Of a DNA stretch of 64,000 bases, positions 1-7,275 are shown piece after piece. Under the pieces are notes generated by a model. The model worked only from the letters and a program-made list of their open reading frames with translations, made no database searches and was not told where the DNA came from. The stretch is from NCBI GenBank assembly GCA_030613785.1, contig JAUWLF010000005.1, positions 1-64,000 on the forward strand, written 5' to 3'. Every line of letters starts with the position of its first letter. Within the stretch, counting starts at the first letter, position 1. Position numbers and translations under genes: made by a program. This DNA comes from Chloroflexota bacterium (lineage in GTDB: Bacteria > Chloroflexota > Anaerolineae > UBA7937 > B3-Chlor).

Positions 1-1
1 T

Positions 2-796
2 GGGTGCACCGCACCCACGGTGACTCCGTCAGTTGCGACCGAGGAATCACTTGAGACGACAACCAGTGCAGCGCAGAAGCTGAGTAACGTGATCATAACC
101 ACCATCTACGACAACAACAGATATGACCCTCGCCTGCGCACGAGCTGGGGGTTCTCTTGCCTCATTGAACTGAAGGATACCACCCTTCTCTTCGATACGG
201 GTGGCGACGGCGCGATGCTGTTGTCCAATATGTCAATACTGGGCTTGGATCTCCAGGAAATCGACCACGTGGTCCTCTCTCACATCCATGGCGATCACAC
301 TGGCGGGCTGGAGGCGATCCTAGCCACGGGAACCAAGCCTGTGGTCCATATCCCTAGTTCTTTCCCAGCCAGCTTCAAGGATCAGGTACGTGCCCGGACG
401 CAGGCGCGATCGATCACCGATCCCACGAAGATACTGGACGGGGTCTACAGCACGGGTGAACTGGGCTCAGGCATCATCGAGCAGTCCTTGGTGCTGGACA
501 CATTGGAGGGACTGGTGGTCATCACCGGTTGCGCCCATCCTGGAATCGTAGACATCGTCACCAGGGTCAGAGAGGTGCACGATGGCGAGATTCATCTGGT
601 GATCGGTGGCCTCCACCTGGGAGGGAAATCCCGAGGAGAGTTGCAGGACATTGCTGCGAGCCTGCGCCGCCTGGGGGTGCAAAAGCTGGCGCCGTGCCAC
701 TGCACAGGCGACGAAGCTGTGAGGTTGCTTGCAGAGGAATGGGGCTCCGACTTCATCGCCAACGGAGTCGGTCGAGTGATAGAGATTGGTGAGTGA
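2..796 (+). CDS. Metallo-beta-lactamase-fold lipoprotein (5' end outside window)
   Basis: The reading frame is open to the window edge. The first codons in frame read G-C-T-A-P-T-V-T-P, which looks like the end of a lipobox (Gly-Cys) followed by a Thr/Pro/Ser-rich linker, so the true start and signal peptide probably lie upstream; the GTG at 20 is only the first internal start. The metal-binding motif is HIHGDHTGG. It is followed by a second histidine in a GCAHPG context and a third in the HCTG context near the end. This layout is that of the MBL subgroup related to methanopterin-biosynthesis dihydropteroate-type enzymes (about 250 residues). The substrate is unknown. A membrane-anchored, extracytoplasmic MBL hydrolase is the reasonable inference. 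It ends 62 bp before an FmdB-like gene. Confidence 0.75.
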   Translation, partial: GCTAPTVTPSVATEESLETTTSAAQKLSNVIITTIYDNNRYDPRLRTSWGFSCLIELKDTTLLFDTGGDGAMLLSNMSILGLDLQEIDHVVLSHIHGDHTGGLEAILATGTKPVVHIPSSFPASFKDQVRARTQARSITDPTKILDGVYSTGELGSGIIEQSLVLDTLEGLVVITGCAHPGIVDIVTRVREVHDGEIHLVIGGLHLGGKSRGELQDIAASLRRLGVQKLAPCHCTGDEAVRLLAEEWGSDFIANGVGRVIEIGE

Positions 797-804
797 GCCA
801 CATA

Positions 805-832
805 TTGCTTGTGAGAACGAATGAGATAAGAT
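805..832 (+). promoter_or_regulatory. Possible promoter for the FmdB-peroxiredoxin genes
   Basis: TTGCTT at 805-810 and TAAGAT at 827-832 with a 16-bp spacer, just upstream of the FmdB start at 859, which has its own AGGAGG-like ribosome site. Five of six bases match the -10 consensus; the -35 is weaker. Confidence 0.35.
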
Positions 833-858
833 AGCCTTGTTGCAGGAGGGTTGAAGGC

Positions 859-1098
859 ATGCCCATCTACGAATACCGCTGCACCACCTGTGGGGAGCTG
901 ACGGAGGTTCTCGTCCGTGGAGGCAGCGCGGCTCCCGATTGTCCCCAGTGTGGCAGTCCTCTCTTGGAGAAGCTGTTCTCGGCTCCGTACGTGATGACCG
1001 CAGAGACGGCTCGCCCCAAGGGTCGAACCTGTTGCGGGCAGGAGGAGCGATGCGCAACGCCACCCTGCTCCACCGATCAAGGCTGTAGGAGGAGGTAG
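859..1098 (+). CDS. FmdB-family zinc ribbon protein
   Basis: A 79-residue protein that opens with MPIYEYRC, the hallmark of the FmdB/CxxC_CXXC_SSSS putative regulatory zinc ribbon. Cys8/Cys11 and Cys28/Cys31 form the ribbon. The C-terminal tail is extra Cys-rich (Cys58, 59, 65, 70, 76 in a CCGxxERC...PPC...GC arrangement), a variant I associate with anaerobic bacteria. A strong Shine-Dalgarno (GGAGGG) lies 7-8 bases before the ATG. Function is unknown for the family; zinc or Fe-S binding and regulation are inferred. It is followed after about 120 bp by the selenoprotein peroxiredoxin and may be co-transcribed with it. Confidence 0.85.
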   Translation: MPIYEYRCTTCGELTEVLVRGGSAAPDCPQCGSPLLEKLFSAPYVMTAETARPKGRTCCGQEERCATPPCSTDQGCRRR

Positions 1099-1216
1099 TT
1101 GAAGAACGGTGACGAAGGGAGAGTAGCCAATGGGTGAGGAAGCCCTTTCGTGCGTTGAGCCTACGGCGGGTCCTATTGCGCCGTCCGCTCTAGAATCAGA
1201 AGCAGAGGAGAAGACA

Positions 1217-1834
1217 ATGGAGGTTCAAATGGCGACTGCGACTGTAGGCAAAGAGGCTCCCGATTTCGAACTGAGCGCCTTTGTGGGTGGCGGTTTCAAG
1301 AACGTGAAGCTGTCTGACCACCGGGGCAAGTGGGTGGTGCTGTGCTTTTATCCTGGTGATTTTACCTTCGTTTGACCTACTGAGTTGTCGGCAGTTGCCG
1401 TCAAGTACGACGAACTGAAGGGGATGGACGCCGAGGTGCTGTCCATAAGCACAGACAGCCGCTTCTCACACAAGATCTGGCAAGAAGGTGAGCTCTCGGA
1501 ACTGGTGGAGGGGGGCGTGCCCTTCCCCATGCTCTCGGACCAGGGTGGACGAGTGGGTACCATCTACGGTGTGTATGACGAGGCCGCTGGCGTCAACATC
1601 CGCGGTCGCTTCATCATAGACCCCGACGGAATAATCCAGGCCATGGAGGTGCTCACCCCATTGGTGGGCCGAAACGTGAGCGAACTGCTGCGGCAGCTAA
1701 AGGCATTCCAGCACGTGCGCGCCACAGGAGAAGCGACACCCTCGGGCTGGCAGCCTGGCAAGCCAACCCTCAAGCCAGGGCCTGACCTGGTGGGCAGAGT
1801 ATGGGAGGTCTGGAAAACGGACATGGCCTTCTAG
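1217..1834 (+). CDS. Selenocysteine-containing peroxiredoxin (AhpC/Prx family), UGA recoded at codon 53
   Basis: The AhpC-type peroxiredoxin reads continuously through one in-frame TGA at 1373-1375. Either side the frame matches the family: FYPGDFTFV before and PTELSA after, so the TGA sits exactly where the peroxidatic Cys of the FxCPTE motif belongs. A hairpin with bacterial SECIS character follows at 1385-1404. I therefore read it as a 205-aa selenoprotein reducing H2O2 or organic peroxides in the cytoplasm. The start at 1217 is preferred because AGAGGAG stands 6-7 bases before it and it gives the normal AhpC N-terminus (APDFEL at about 14-19); an in-frame ATG at 1130 would add 29 unlikely residues. 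The resolving-Cys position of 2-Cys Prxs (VCPxxWxPG) reads ATPSGWQPG here, so no resolving Cys is present. The alternative is a pseudogene or sequencing error. A Fur/PerR-type regulator follows. Confidence 0.87.
1385..1404 (+). promoter_or_regulatory. SECIS-like hairpin for UGA recoding
   Basis: TTG-T-CGGC / AGTT / GCCG-T-CAA folds as a 7-bp stem with one T-T mismatch and an AGUU apical loop. The loop begins 17 nt after the UGA (ends 1375). Bacterial SECIS elements lie within the coding region just after the UGA, with the loop roughly 16-37 nt away and a G among the first two loop bases; here G is the second loop base. The stem also encodes the normal Prx residues LSAVAVK. Confidence 0.7.
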
Positions 1835-1874
1835 TGGCCGGCAGGCTGGATTTGAGGCATCCTATCTGGCCATG

Positions 1875-1894
1875 CACGTGTAACTCGCCACGTG
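1875..1894 (+). repeat. CACGTG inverted pair between peroxiredoxin and fur
   Basis: Two CACGTG hexamers (1875-1880 and 1889-1894) separated by 8 bases can form a 6-bp hairpin. No T-run follows, so it is a poor terminator. It could be an operator or merely chance. No PerR/Fur-box consensus was seen. Confidence 0.25.
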
Positions 1895-1947
1895 GAAGAA
1901 GAATATGAGGTAGTCGTCATCCAAAAGCCCGTGAGTACGGGGGAACC

Positions 1948-2400
1948 TTGAAAGACAGAAAAGCCAAGCAGCAGGAGGTAGGCCAGATTGCTGCCCAGCT
2001 ACGACAGCAGGGAAACAGGGTCACGCCGCAACGCCGAGCGATTCTCAGAATCATACAGGAGCAAGAAGGGCATCTCAGCGCCGACGAGATCTATTACCTG
2101 GCTCGAAGAGAGATCCCTCGCCTGAGTCTCTCCACGGTCTACAGGACGCTAGACCTGCTGAAGGACCTGCATCTGGTAAGCGAGTTGCACCTGGCCGGCA
2201 ACCACTATCTCTATGAAGCTCAGTCGGGGGAGCACCAGCACTTGGTGTGCGTCAGTTGCGGCAAGGTAGTTGAGTTCCAGTGCCCTCATTGCAGTGAGAC
2301 TCATCGTCAACTGGCCGGGCGACATGGGTTCAAGATCACTGGCAGCCGGGTGGAGTTGTTTGGGTACTGCCAGGAGTGTACCAGCGCCAGGTCGAACTAG
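1948..2400 (+). CDS. Fur-family transcriptional regulator (PerR/Fur type)
   Basis: A 150-residue Fur-superfamily repressor. The N-terminal winged helix covers about residues 15-85 (VTPQRRAIL, SADEIYYLARR, LSTVYRTLDLL). The dimerisation/metal part follows, with an HQH pair near 96-98 and structural-zinc cysteines Cys101/Cys104 and Cys141/Cys144. TTG is the start, with GGGGGAA 3-4 bases upstream; no ATG or GTG gives a family-length N-terminus. Members sense Fe, Mn, Zn or peroxide. Position directly after a peroxiredoxin makes a PerR-like peroxide-sensing role the best inference, but sequence alone does not separate PerR from Fur or Zur. Confidence 0.9.
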   Translation: MKDRKAKQQEVGQIAAQLRQQGNRVTPQRRAILRIIQEQEGHLSADEIYYLARREIPRLSLSTVYRTLDLLKDLHLVSELHLAGNHYLYEAQSGEHQHLVCVSCGKVVEFQCPHCSETHRQLAGRHGFKITGSRVELFGYCQECTSARSN

Positions 2401-2446
2401 CTACACCCGGCTCATCACCGAGGAAACCAGGCGGAAGGAAACCGAG

Positions 2447-3307
2447 ATGATCTTGACCATCGCCAGCGGCAAGGGCGGCACCGGCAAGACAACGATAGCC
2501 GTGAACCTGGCACTGTCTCTTGCCTCTCAACAGCGTAGCCCCACACTATTGTTCCTGGACTGCGATGTGGAAGAGCCGAACGCTCATCTTTTCCTGAATC
2601 CAGTGATCACAGCGCGAGAGGATGTGGCGCTCATGATTCCACGGGTTGACGACGCCGTCTGCGCCCATCACGGCCGCTGCTCCCAGGTCTGCCAGTTTCA
2701 TGCCATTGCTGCATTGCCCAATACCACGATGGTTTTCCCGGAGTTGTGCCACGGCTGTGGCGGATGCACGCTGGAGTGCCCCGAGCAGGCCATCAGCGAG
2801 GTGCCTCACGTGATCGGCGTGATAGAGGAAGGTCATTCTGGGTCGATCAGCTTTGCCCATGGCATCCTCAACGTCGGCGAACCTATGGCCACACCGATCA
2901 TCCGGCAGCTCAAGAGGCGAATAGGCAGTGACTATGATCTCTCCATCCTGGATGCTTCACCTGGGACGGCGTGTCCGGTCGTGGAATCCATGAGGGGCGC
3001 GGATTTCGTCCTTCTGGTTACCGAGCCCACACCGTTCGGGCTCCATGACCTCCGGCTCGCTGTGCAGGTAGGGCGTGACGAGCTGGGTCTCCCTGTGGCG
3101 GTGGTCGTCAACATGGATGGAGTGGGAGACAAAGGTGTGGACGAATACTGTGCCAGCAAGGGCATCCCCATCCTGATGCGCATCCCCTTGGACCGTCACA
3201 TCGCCGAGGCGTACTCCAGGGGGATCCCCATGGTGGAGGCGCTGCCTGAATACCGTGACCAGTTTCGCCAGCTATTCGCACGCATAGGCCAGGAGGCAGA
3301 ATCGTGA
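2447..3307 (+). CDS. MinD/ParA-type P-loop ATPase with inserted ferredoxin domain (first of pair)
   Basis: A 286-residue SIMIBI-class ATPase. The deviant Walker A is at residues 8-16 (GKGGTGKTT), and a two-cluster ferredoxin module is inserted at about 70-120. Cluster motifs are C72-x2-H75-x2-C78-x3-C82 and CHGCGGCTLEC. The first has His where the family normally has Cys. Such tandem pairs of MinD-like ferredoxin ATPases occur widely in anaerobic bacteria and archaea, often beside NifX/NifB-like Fe-S or molybdenum cofactor proteins, and are thought to act in Fe-S cluster handling or redox regulation; exact function is not established. The ATG at 2447 is chosen because it begins right at the P-loop fold. 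Its stop overlaps the next start (GTGA). Confidence 0.85.
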   Translation: MILTIASGKGGTGKTTIAVNLALSLASQQRSPTLLFLDCDVEEPNAHLFLNPVITAREDVALMIPRVDDAVCAHHGRCSQVCQFHAIAALPNTTMVFPELCHGCGGCTLECPEQAISEVPHVIGVIEEGHSGSISFAHGILNVGEPMATPIIRQLKRRIGSDYDLSILDASPGTACPVVESMRGADFVLLVTEPTPFGLHDLRLAVQVGRDELGLPVAVVVNMDGVGDKGVDEYCASKGIPILMRIPLDRHIAEAYSRGIPMVEALPEYRDQFRQLFARIGQEAES

Positions 3308-4203
3308 AACAACTCGCTATCCTGAGTGGCAAGGGAGGCACCGGAAAGACCACAGTTGCCGCTGCTTTGGCGCACCTGGCATCTCAGGACGTCCCAATCG
3401 TGATCGTGGATGCGGATGTGGACGCCGCTAATCTGGAGTTGGTTCTGTCGCCAAAGGTTCAGGAGGAGCACCCCTTCTACAGCAGCAAAGTGGCAGTGAT
3501 TGACGAGGAGCTTTGCGAGGCGTGCGGAGAGTGCTACGATGTGTGTCGCTTTGACGCCGTCACCCCGCCCGAAGCCAGATCGGATTCCGATGCCTACGTC
3601 ATAGACCCCCTGGCCTGTGAGGGCTGTGCGGTGTGCTATTATCGCTGTCCCGCCGAGGCCATCCGCTTGGACGAACCCCAGGACGGCCTATGGTTCCGCT
3701 CAGACACCCCCTTCGGGCCCTTGGTGCATGCCCACCTTCTTGCTGGTCAGGAGAACTCTGGCAAGCTCGTCAGCGAGGTCAGGGAGCAGGCGAGGAAGAT
3801 CGCCACCGCTGGGGGACAGGCATACCTCGTCATTGATGGGCCCCCGGGCATCGGCTGTGCCGTGATCGCCGCTGCCACCGGCGTGGACCTGGTTCTGGTC
3901 GTCACCGAGCCAACGGTGGCTGGCGTTCACGACCTAGAGCGAATGCTGGCCGTGACGGAGCACTTCAACATCCCACCCCTTGTCTGCACTAACAAGTGTG
4001 ATATCAATCTGGAGAAATCACACGAGATCGATGATTATTGCGCCCGGCGCGGCATCGCTGTGGTAGGCCATGTCCCCTTCGATACCGTGGTAACAGAGGC
4101 TATGGTCCAAGGAAAGCCGGTCACAGCCTACGAGGATGGGCCTGTCAGCCGCGAACTGCGCAACGTCTGGGAGCGTGTAGAGGCCCACTTGGCGAGCAGT
4201 TGA
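3304..4203 (+). CDS. MinD/ParA-type P-loop ATPase with inserted ferredoxin domain (second of pair)
   Basis: A 299-residue paralogue of the preceding gene, translationally coupled to it by a 4-base GTGA overlap. The Walker A is GKGGTGKTT near the N-terminus. A full 2x[4Fe-4S] ferredoxin insert lies at about 70-120 (CEACGECYDVC and CEGCAVCYYRC, both C-x2-C-x2-C-x3-C). The switch region reads IDGPPGIGC, against LDASPGTAC in the partner. The two differ enough to be an obligate heterodimer-like pair rather than a recent duplication. Predicted to bind ATP and two Fe-S clusters in the cytoplasm. Client unknown. Confidence 0.87.
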   Translation: MKQLAILSGKGGTGKTTVAAALAHLASQDVPIVIVDADVDAANLELVLSPKVQEEHPFYSSKVAVIDEELCEACGECYDVCRFDAVTPPEARSDSDAYVIDPLACEGCAVCYYRCPAEAIRLDEPQDGLWFRSDTPFGPLVHAHLLAGQENSGKLVSEVREQARKIATAGGQAYLVIDGPPGIGCAVIAAATGVDLVLVVTEPTVAGVHDLERMLAVTEHFNIPPLVCTNKCDINLEKSHEIDDYCARRGIAVVGHVPFDTVVTEAMVQGKPVTAYEDGPVSRELRNVWERVEAHLASS

Positions 4204-4232
4204 CAGAGCAGCCTAATTCTGCTTGCCCAGGG

Positions 4233-5138
4233 TCAACCGGTCGATCGCCGACCTTTGAGTTGCACCACCACAGTTCCCAGTATCACCAACCCCAGGCCGA
4301 CTCCGCTTGCAAGCGTCAGGCGCTCTCCCAGGAACAACCAGGCCAGTACAGCAATCTCCACCACCATCGCATTGGCGATCATGCTTGATTCTACTGCTGT
4401 GAGCGTCCTGAGAGTCCGATTCCAGAGCACGAAGGTGAAGGAGGTGTTGGCTATACTGAGCCAGAAAATCATCAGCCAGTTGGTGAGACCTATTGAAGGC
4501 ATACCTTCGGCAGCCAGACCGCTGACCAGCAAGACGATGCTACCCGCACCCATGCTCACCACAGTCATCAAGAGGGGAGACACAACTCTGGATCGAGCGA
4601 TGCCTCGGCCCAGAATCGCGGCGATGGAGTAGGATAACATCGAAACCAAGGCCACTGCTATCCCTACAAGCTCGCCCAAGGGGATACGAACCGGATGGAA
4701 GTACAGATAGCCTCCCGACAAGGCGCATGCGATACCACACCATTGCAGGCGTGTGGGGGCCTCACGAAGTGAAATCCCACTCAGCAAAGCAATCGTCACC
4801 GTACCGAAAGTGAACAGCAGCATGGTAGTTACTGCAGGCAGGTACGAAAGCGCGACATATTGCGCTCCAGGACTTACCATGTAGATGAGCAAACCCAAAG
4901 CCGTCAACAGGAGCCAGTGGCGCTTGGCAAGACTGCGTAGAGCCTGGCGATTGGCGCGGGTCAGGGCAAAAGGGACGAGGACAAGGAAAGCCAGGAAGTA
5001 GCGCAATCCTGCAAAGGTCAGGGGGCCAATGTCGCGCAGGCCGAACTTGATCAAGACCCAGGAGGACGACCAAAGAGAGATGACGAGCAGCGCCTGGAGG
5101 ACAGCAACCAGGCGAGCAGGCAGCACACTCTTGCTCAT
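4233..5138 (-). CDS. EamA/DMT-superfamily transporter
   Basis: A protein of about 301 residues with roughly ten hydrophobic segments arranged as two EamA repeats, typical of drug/metabolite exporters (10 TMS, inner membrane). An upstream in-frame TTG at 5162 exists, but the ATG at 5138 gives the usual short cytoplasmic N-terminus (MSKSVLPARL) before the first membrane segment. Substrate cannot be predicted. It converges with the ATPase pair (30 bp between stops) and lies 84 bp downstream of the Nudix gene on the same strand. A second, only distantly similar EamA transporter is at 11567-12475. Confidence 0.85.
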   Translation of the reverse strand: MSKSVLPARLVAVLQALLVISLWSSSWVLIKFGLRDIGPLTFAGLRYFLAFLVLVPFALTRANRQALRSLAKRHWLLLTALGLLIYMVSPGAQYVALSYLPAVTTMLLFTFGTVTIALLSGISLREAPTRLQWCGIACALSGGYLYFHPVRIPLGELVGIAVALVSMLSYSIAAILGRGIARSRVVSPLLMTVVSMGAGSIVLLVSGLAAEGMPSIGLTNWLMIFWLSIANTSFTFVLWNRTLRTLTAVESSMIANAMVVEIAVLAWLFLGERLTLASGVGLGLVILGTVVVQLKGRRSTG

Positions 5139-5222
5139 TCCTACTCTAGTCGGTCTCAGCAATGAGGATGTCGTTGAGTTTGCAGTTCAATGGAGTCGCT
5201 CCAACACGGAGTCCTTCCAATG

Positions 5223-5669
5223 TTAGGTGGTTCGCGCGAGCAGCTTGTCCCACTCCTCTCGGGCCTTGGCTAGCACGCCTCTCTCGTTCTCGTAGGAGCA
5301 TCGTTCGATCGCCCGGTCTACATGAAGCCAGCGTGCCTCGTCAACCTCCCAACCGTGATCGCCCACGTCGCCACCTGTGTGGGATAGCAGGTAGTAGTGA
5401 ACGAACTTGTGATACAGGACTTTGGTGGCCGAGTCCCTGTACCAGTACTCGATGTAGCCTAGCTCGGCCACTGGCTCACAGAACAGGCCAGCCTCCTCCC
5501 TCACCTCGCGTAAGGCTGCCTGTAGAGGTTTCTCGTCCTTCTCGATCAGCCCTTTCGGCAGTCCCCACACCTTGCCCTCCCCAGTTGCTATCAGGACCAC
5601 CCACATGTCGCCATTCCTCGGCTGATAGACGACGCCTCCCGCGGATCTCTGGACCTTGGCTTTGCCCAT
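5223..5669 (-). CDS. Nudix hydrolase
   Basis: 148 residues. A perfect Nudix box (GX5EX7REUXEEXGU) spans residues 40-62 with Gly40, Glu46, Arg54-Glu55, Glu58-Glu59 and Gly61. The family cleaves nucleoside diphosphates linked to another moiety; this compact form resembles diadenosine polyphosphate/NUDT2-like or MutT-like hydrolases, substrate uncertain. The start at 5669 is chosen because GAGGG precedes it and a strong promoter lies at 5710-5738. The longer frame begins with a TTG that is actually the promoter -35 box. Confidence 0.88.
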   Translation of the reverse strand: MGKAKVQRSAGGVVYQPRNGDMWVVLIATGEGKVWGLPKGLIEKDEKPLQAALREVREEAGLFCEPVAELGYIEYWYRDSATKVLYHKFVHYYLLSHTGGDVGDHGWEVDEARWLHVDRAIERCSYENERGVLAKAREEWDKLLARTT

Positions 5670-5709
5670 TCGTGCACCCTCAGCGTGACCGCCGCTCGAC
5701 GTGTTCACA

Positions 5710-5738
5710 ATCATAGCGGCGGCCTGGCTCCCAGTCAA
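5710..5738 (-). promoter_or_regulatory. Promoter of the Nudix hydrolase gene
   Basis: On the minus strand TTGACT (5733-5738), 17-bp spacer, TATGAT (5710-5715). Ten of twelve consensus bases match. Transcription would start about 30-40 nt before the ATG at 5669. Confidence 0.7.
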
Positions 5739-5764
5739 GCAACCTCAGCCTGCTCTTGGGGCCC

Positions 5765-5793
5765 TTTCCGGAGAGGAGGAAAGCTGCTATACT
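5765..5793 (+). promoter_or_regulatory. Possible promoter of trmO
   Basis: TTTCCG (5765-5770), 17-bp spacer, TATACT (5788-5793), about 70 bp upstream of the TrmO ATG. The -10 is good and the -35 weak. It is divergent from the Nudix promoter. Confidence 0.4.
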
Positions 5794-5864
5794 AGGTGTT
5801 GCCACGAATAGGCTCGCAGTAGCACCGGCGCAGGTACATGAGTAGTGGCAAGGATCCTTGCTGA

Positions 5865-6347
5865 ATGAGAAGGCCTGACTCGCCAAGAGTACTGGAACTC
5901 AGCCCCATAGGTCATGTGGAGAACGGAGTCCACCCGGGGCACGAGGTCACCTGGGAAGAGATTGATTCCAAGATACTCATCTACCCAGAGTGGGCAGAGG
6001 GACTCGAAGGGTTAGACGAGTTCTCTCACATCGTCGTGCTTTTCTGGTTGGATAGACCCAGACAGGAAGGGACACCTCTGAAGGTGCACCCAGAGGCCAG
6101 AGAGGACCTGCCGTTGGTGGGCGTGTTTGCCACCCGCAGCCCGATACGCCCGAATGCCATCGGCCTGACGGTGGTAGATCTGCTGTCGAAAGACGGCAAC
6201 ACGTTATGCGTCCAGGGTCTAGACGCGTACCACGGCACGCCCGTACTGGACATCAAGCCGTACCTCGTCCGCGGCGACATGAAGTGTGGAGCCGCAATAC
6301 CCAAGTGGCTCCGGCAGCTGTGGGAAGAGCAGGACACTAAGGGATGA
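5865..6347 (+). CDS. trmO: tRNA (N6-threonylcarbamoyladenosine37-N6)-methyltransferase TrmO (TsaA/YaeB family)
   Basis: 160 residues of the UPF0066/TsaA fold. The signature segments are present: IGHVEN near the N-terminus, FSHIVVLFWLDR, VGVFATRSPIRPNAIGLT (the SAM-binding and dimer motif) and LDIKPYL. TrmO uses SAM to methylate t6A37 in tRNAs decoding ACY codons. In bacteria outside Proteobacteria the family is sometimes an uncharacterised methyltransferase, so the exact substrate is inferred. It stands alone on the plus strand, and its last 11 bases overlap the end of the convergent DUF1848 gene. Confidence 0.85.
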   Translation: MRRPDSPRVLELSPIGHVENGVHPGHEVTWEEIDSKILIYPEWAEGLEGLDEFSHIVVLFWLDRPRQEGTPLKVHPEAREDLPLVGVFATRSPIRPNAIGLTVVDLLSKDGNTLCVQGLDAYHGTPVLDIKPYLVRGDMKCGAAIPKWLRQLWEEQDTKG

Positions 6348-7174
6348 CGGGGTTAGCGTAGCAGTAGCAGCAGCCACTGGGACAGTGCATGGTATAGGAG
6401 CCCATGTCCACGCTGGGGGTGCACCCGCATCCAGGCCGCTGCCCTCTGTCTTTGCCAGTCGGCGCCGGGAGCCCTAGAGGATGAAGCTGAGTCAGCAACT
6501 CGCCATCAATGCACTTCGAGGGCATCGCGACTCCCTCTCGCAGGCTGTGGTCGCTACAGGCGTGGATGGCGAGCCCCAACGGTTCGGCCAAGGAGACTAG
6601 TTCCCGCACCATCCGCAGCCGGTCAGCTAGCGGCGGGTCATACCAGTCCCATCCCTTCCGCCGTCGCACCTTGCGGTACAAGGTGGCGAAGGAGATGCAA
6701 ATAGTCCGCGCCGTAGGCAGCACATGCCTCCAGTATGCCCCTCCCTTGCGGGAAGTTGCTCCTGATCTGACCATCGTCGCGCCAATGAACGATGGGGTCG
6801 AACCACACGGTCACCCGTCGAGGATCACCGACCAACTCGATCAACTCGGGCACCTGTTCTACGACCTCAGTCCAGGAGCTAATGCTAGGCTCCAGAGCAG
6901 TTCCCCCGAGGCCGGTAATGGTTAGGTGACAGAAGAGCTGATCATACGTCGCCAGGGCGTGGCACAGGCCCCCCTCATCGCCCAGCACGCGGGAGAAGTC
7001 CTTCGACCATAACACCAGGGTCTGCACGTCTTCTGGCCGGAGCGAAACCAACCTGATTCGTCCACTGTAGGGCTGCGGCACCTCTACCTCGCCGGCGCGA
7101 ATGCCCTCAGCTAGCCAGCGGGGAAAATGCATCGGTAGGTCCGTTCGTCGTGAGGCGGAAATCACCTGTCTCAT
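6337..7174 (-). pseudogene. DUF1848 protein, interrupted by a single frameshift
   Basis: Two minus-strand frames together make one DUF1848 protein. The first (from 7174) starts MRQVISASRRTDLP and runs to about GADYL. The second continues SFATLYRKVRRRKG and ends with the family's cysteine cluster (HCPSGCCYCYAN). The frames meet near 6695-6705, at a TTT run; removing one T gives GADYCISFATLYRK, a natural reading. DUF1848 proteins are predicted radical-SAM-like or Fe-S proteins of unknown function. The gene is the last of the long minus-strand operon, 101 bp after coaC. A 1-base sequencing or assembly error is as likely as true inactivation. Confidence 0.8.
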
Positions 7175-7275
7175 AGGAACGTGGCGTCATTTGTCGGAGG
7201 GCTGCGTCCTTTCCCGCTCGTAGTGTGTGCGCTTCAACGGGGCACACCGTGGGCCGAAGCCCTTACTACAAACGA

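Noticed and set aside
1130-1375. Reading the peroxiredoxin as two separate ORFs or a pseudogene
   Set aside because: Only one in-frame TGA, exactly at the catalytic Cys, with a SECIS-like hairpin after it and family sequence intact on both sides. Kept as a selenoprotein, with the caveat that the genome needs the machinery.
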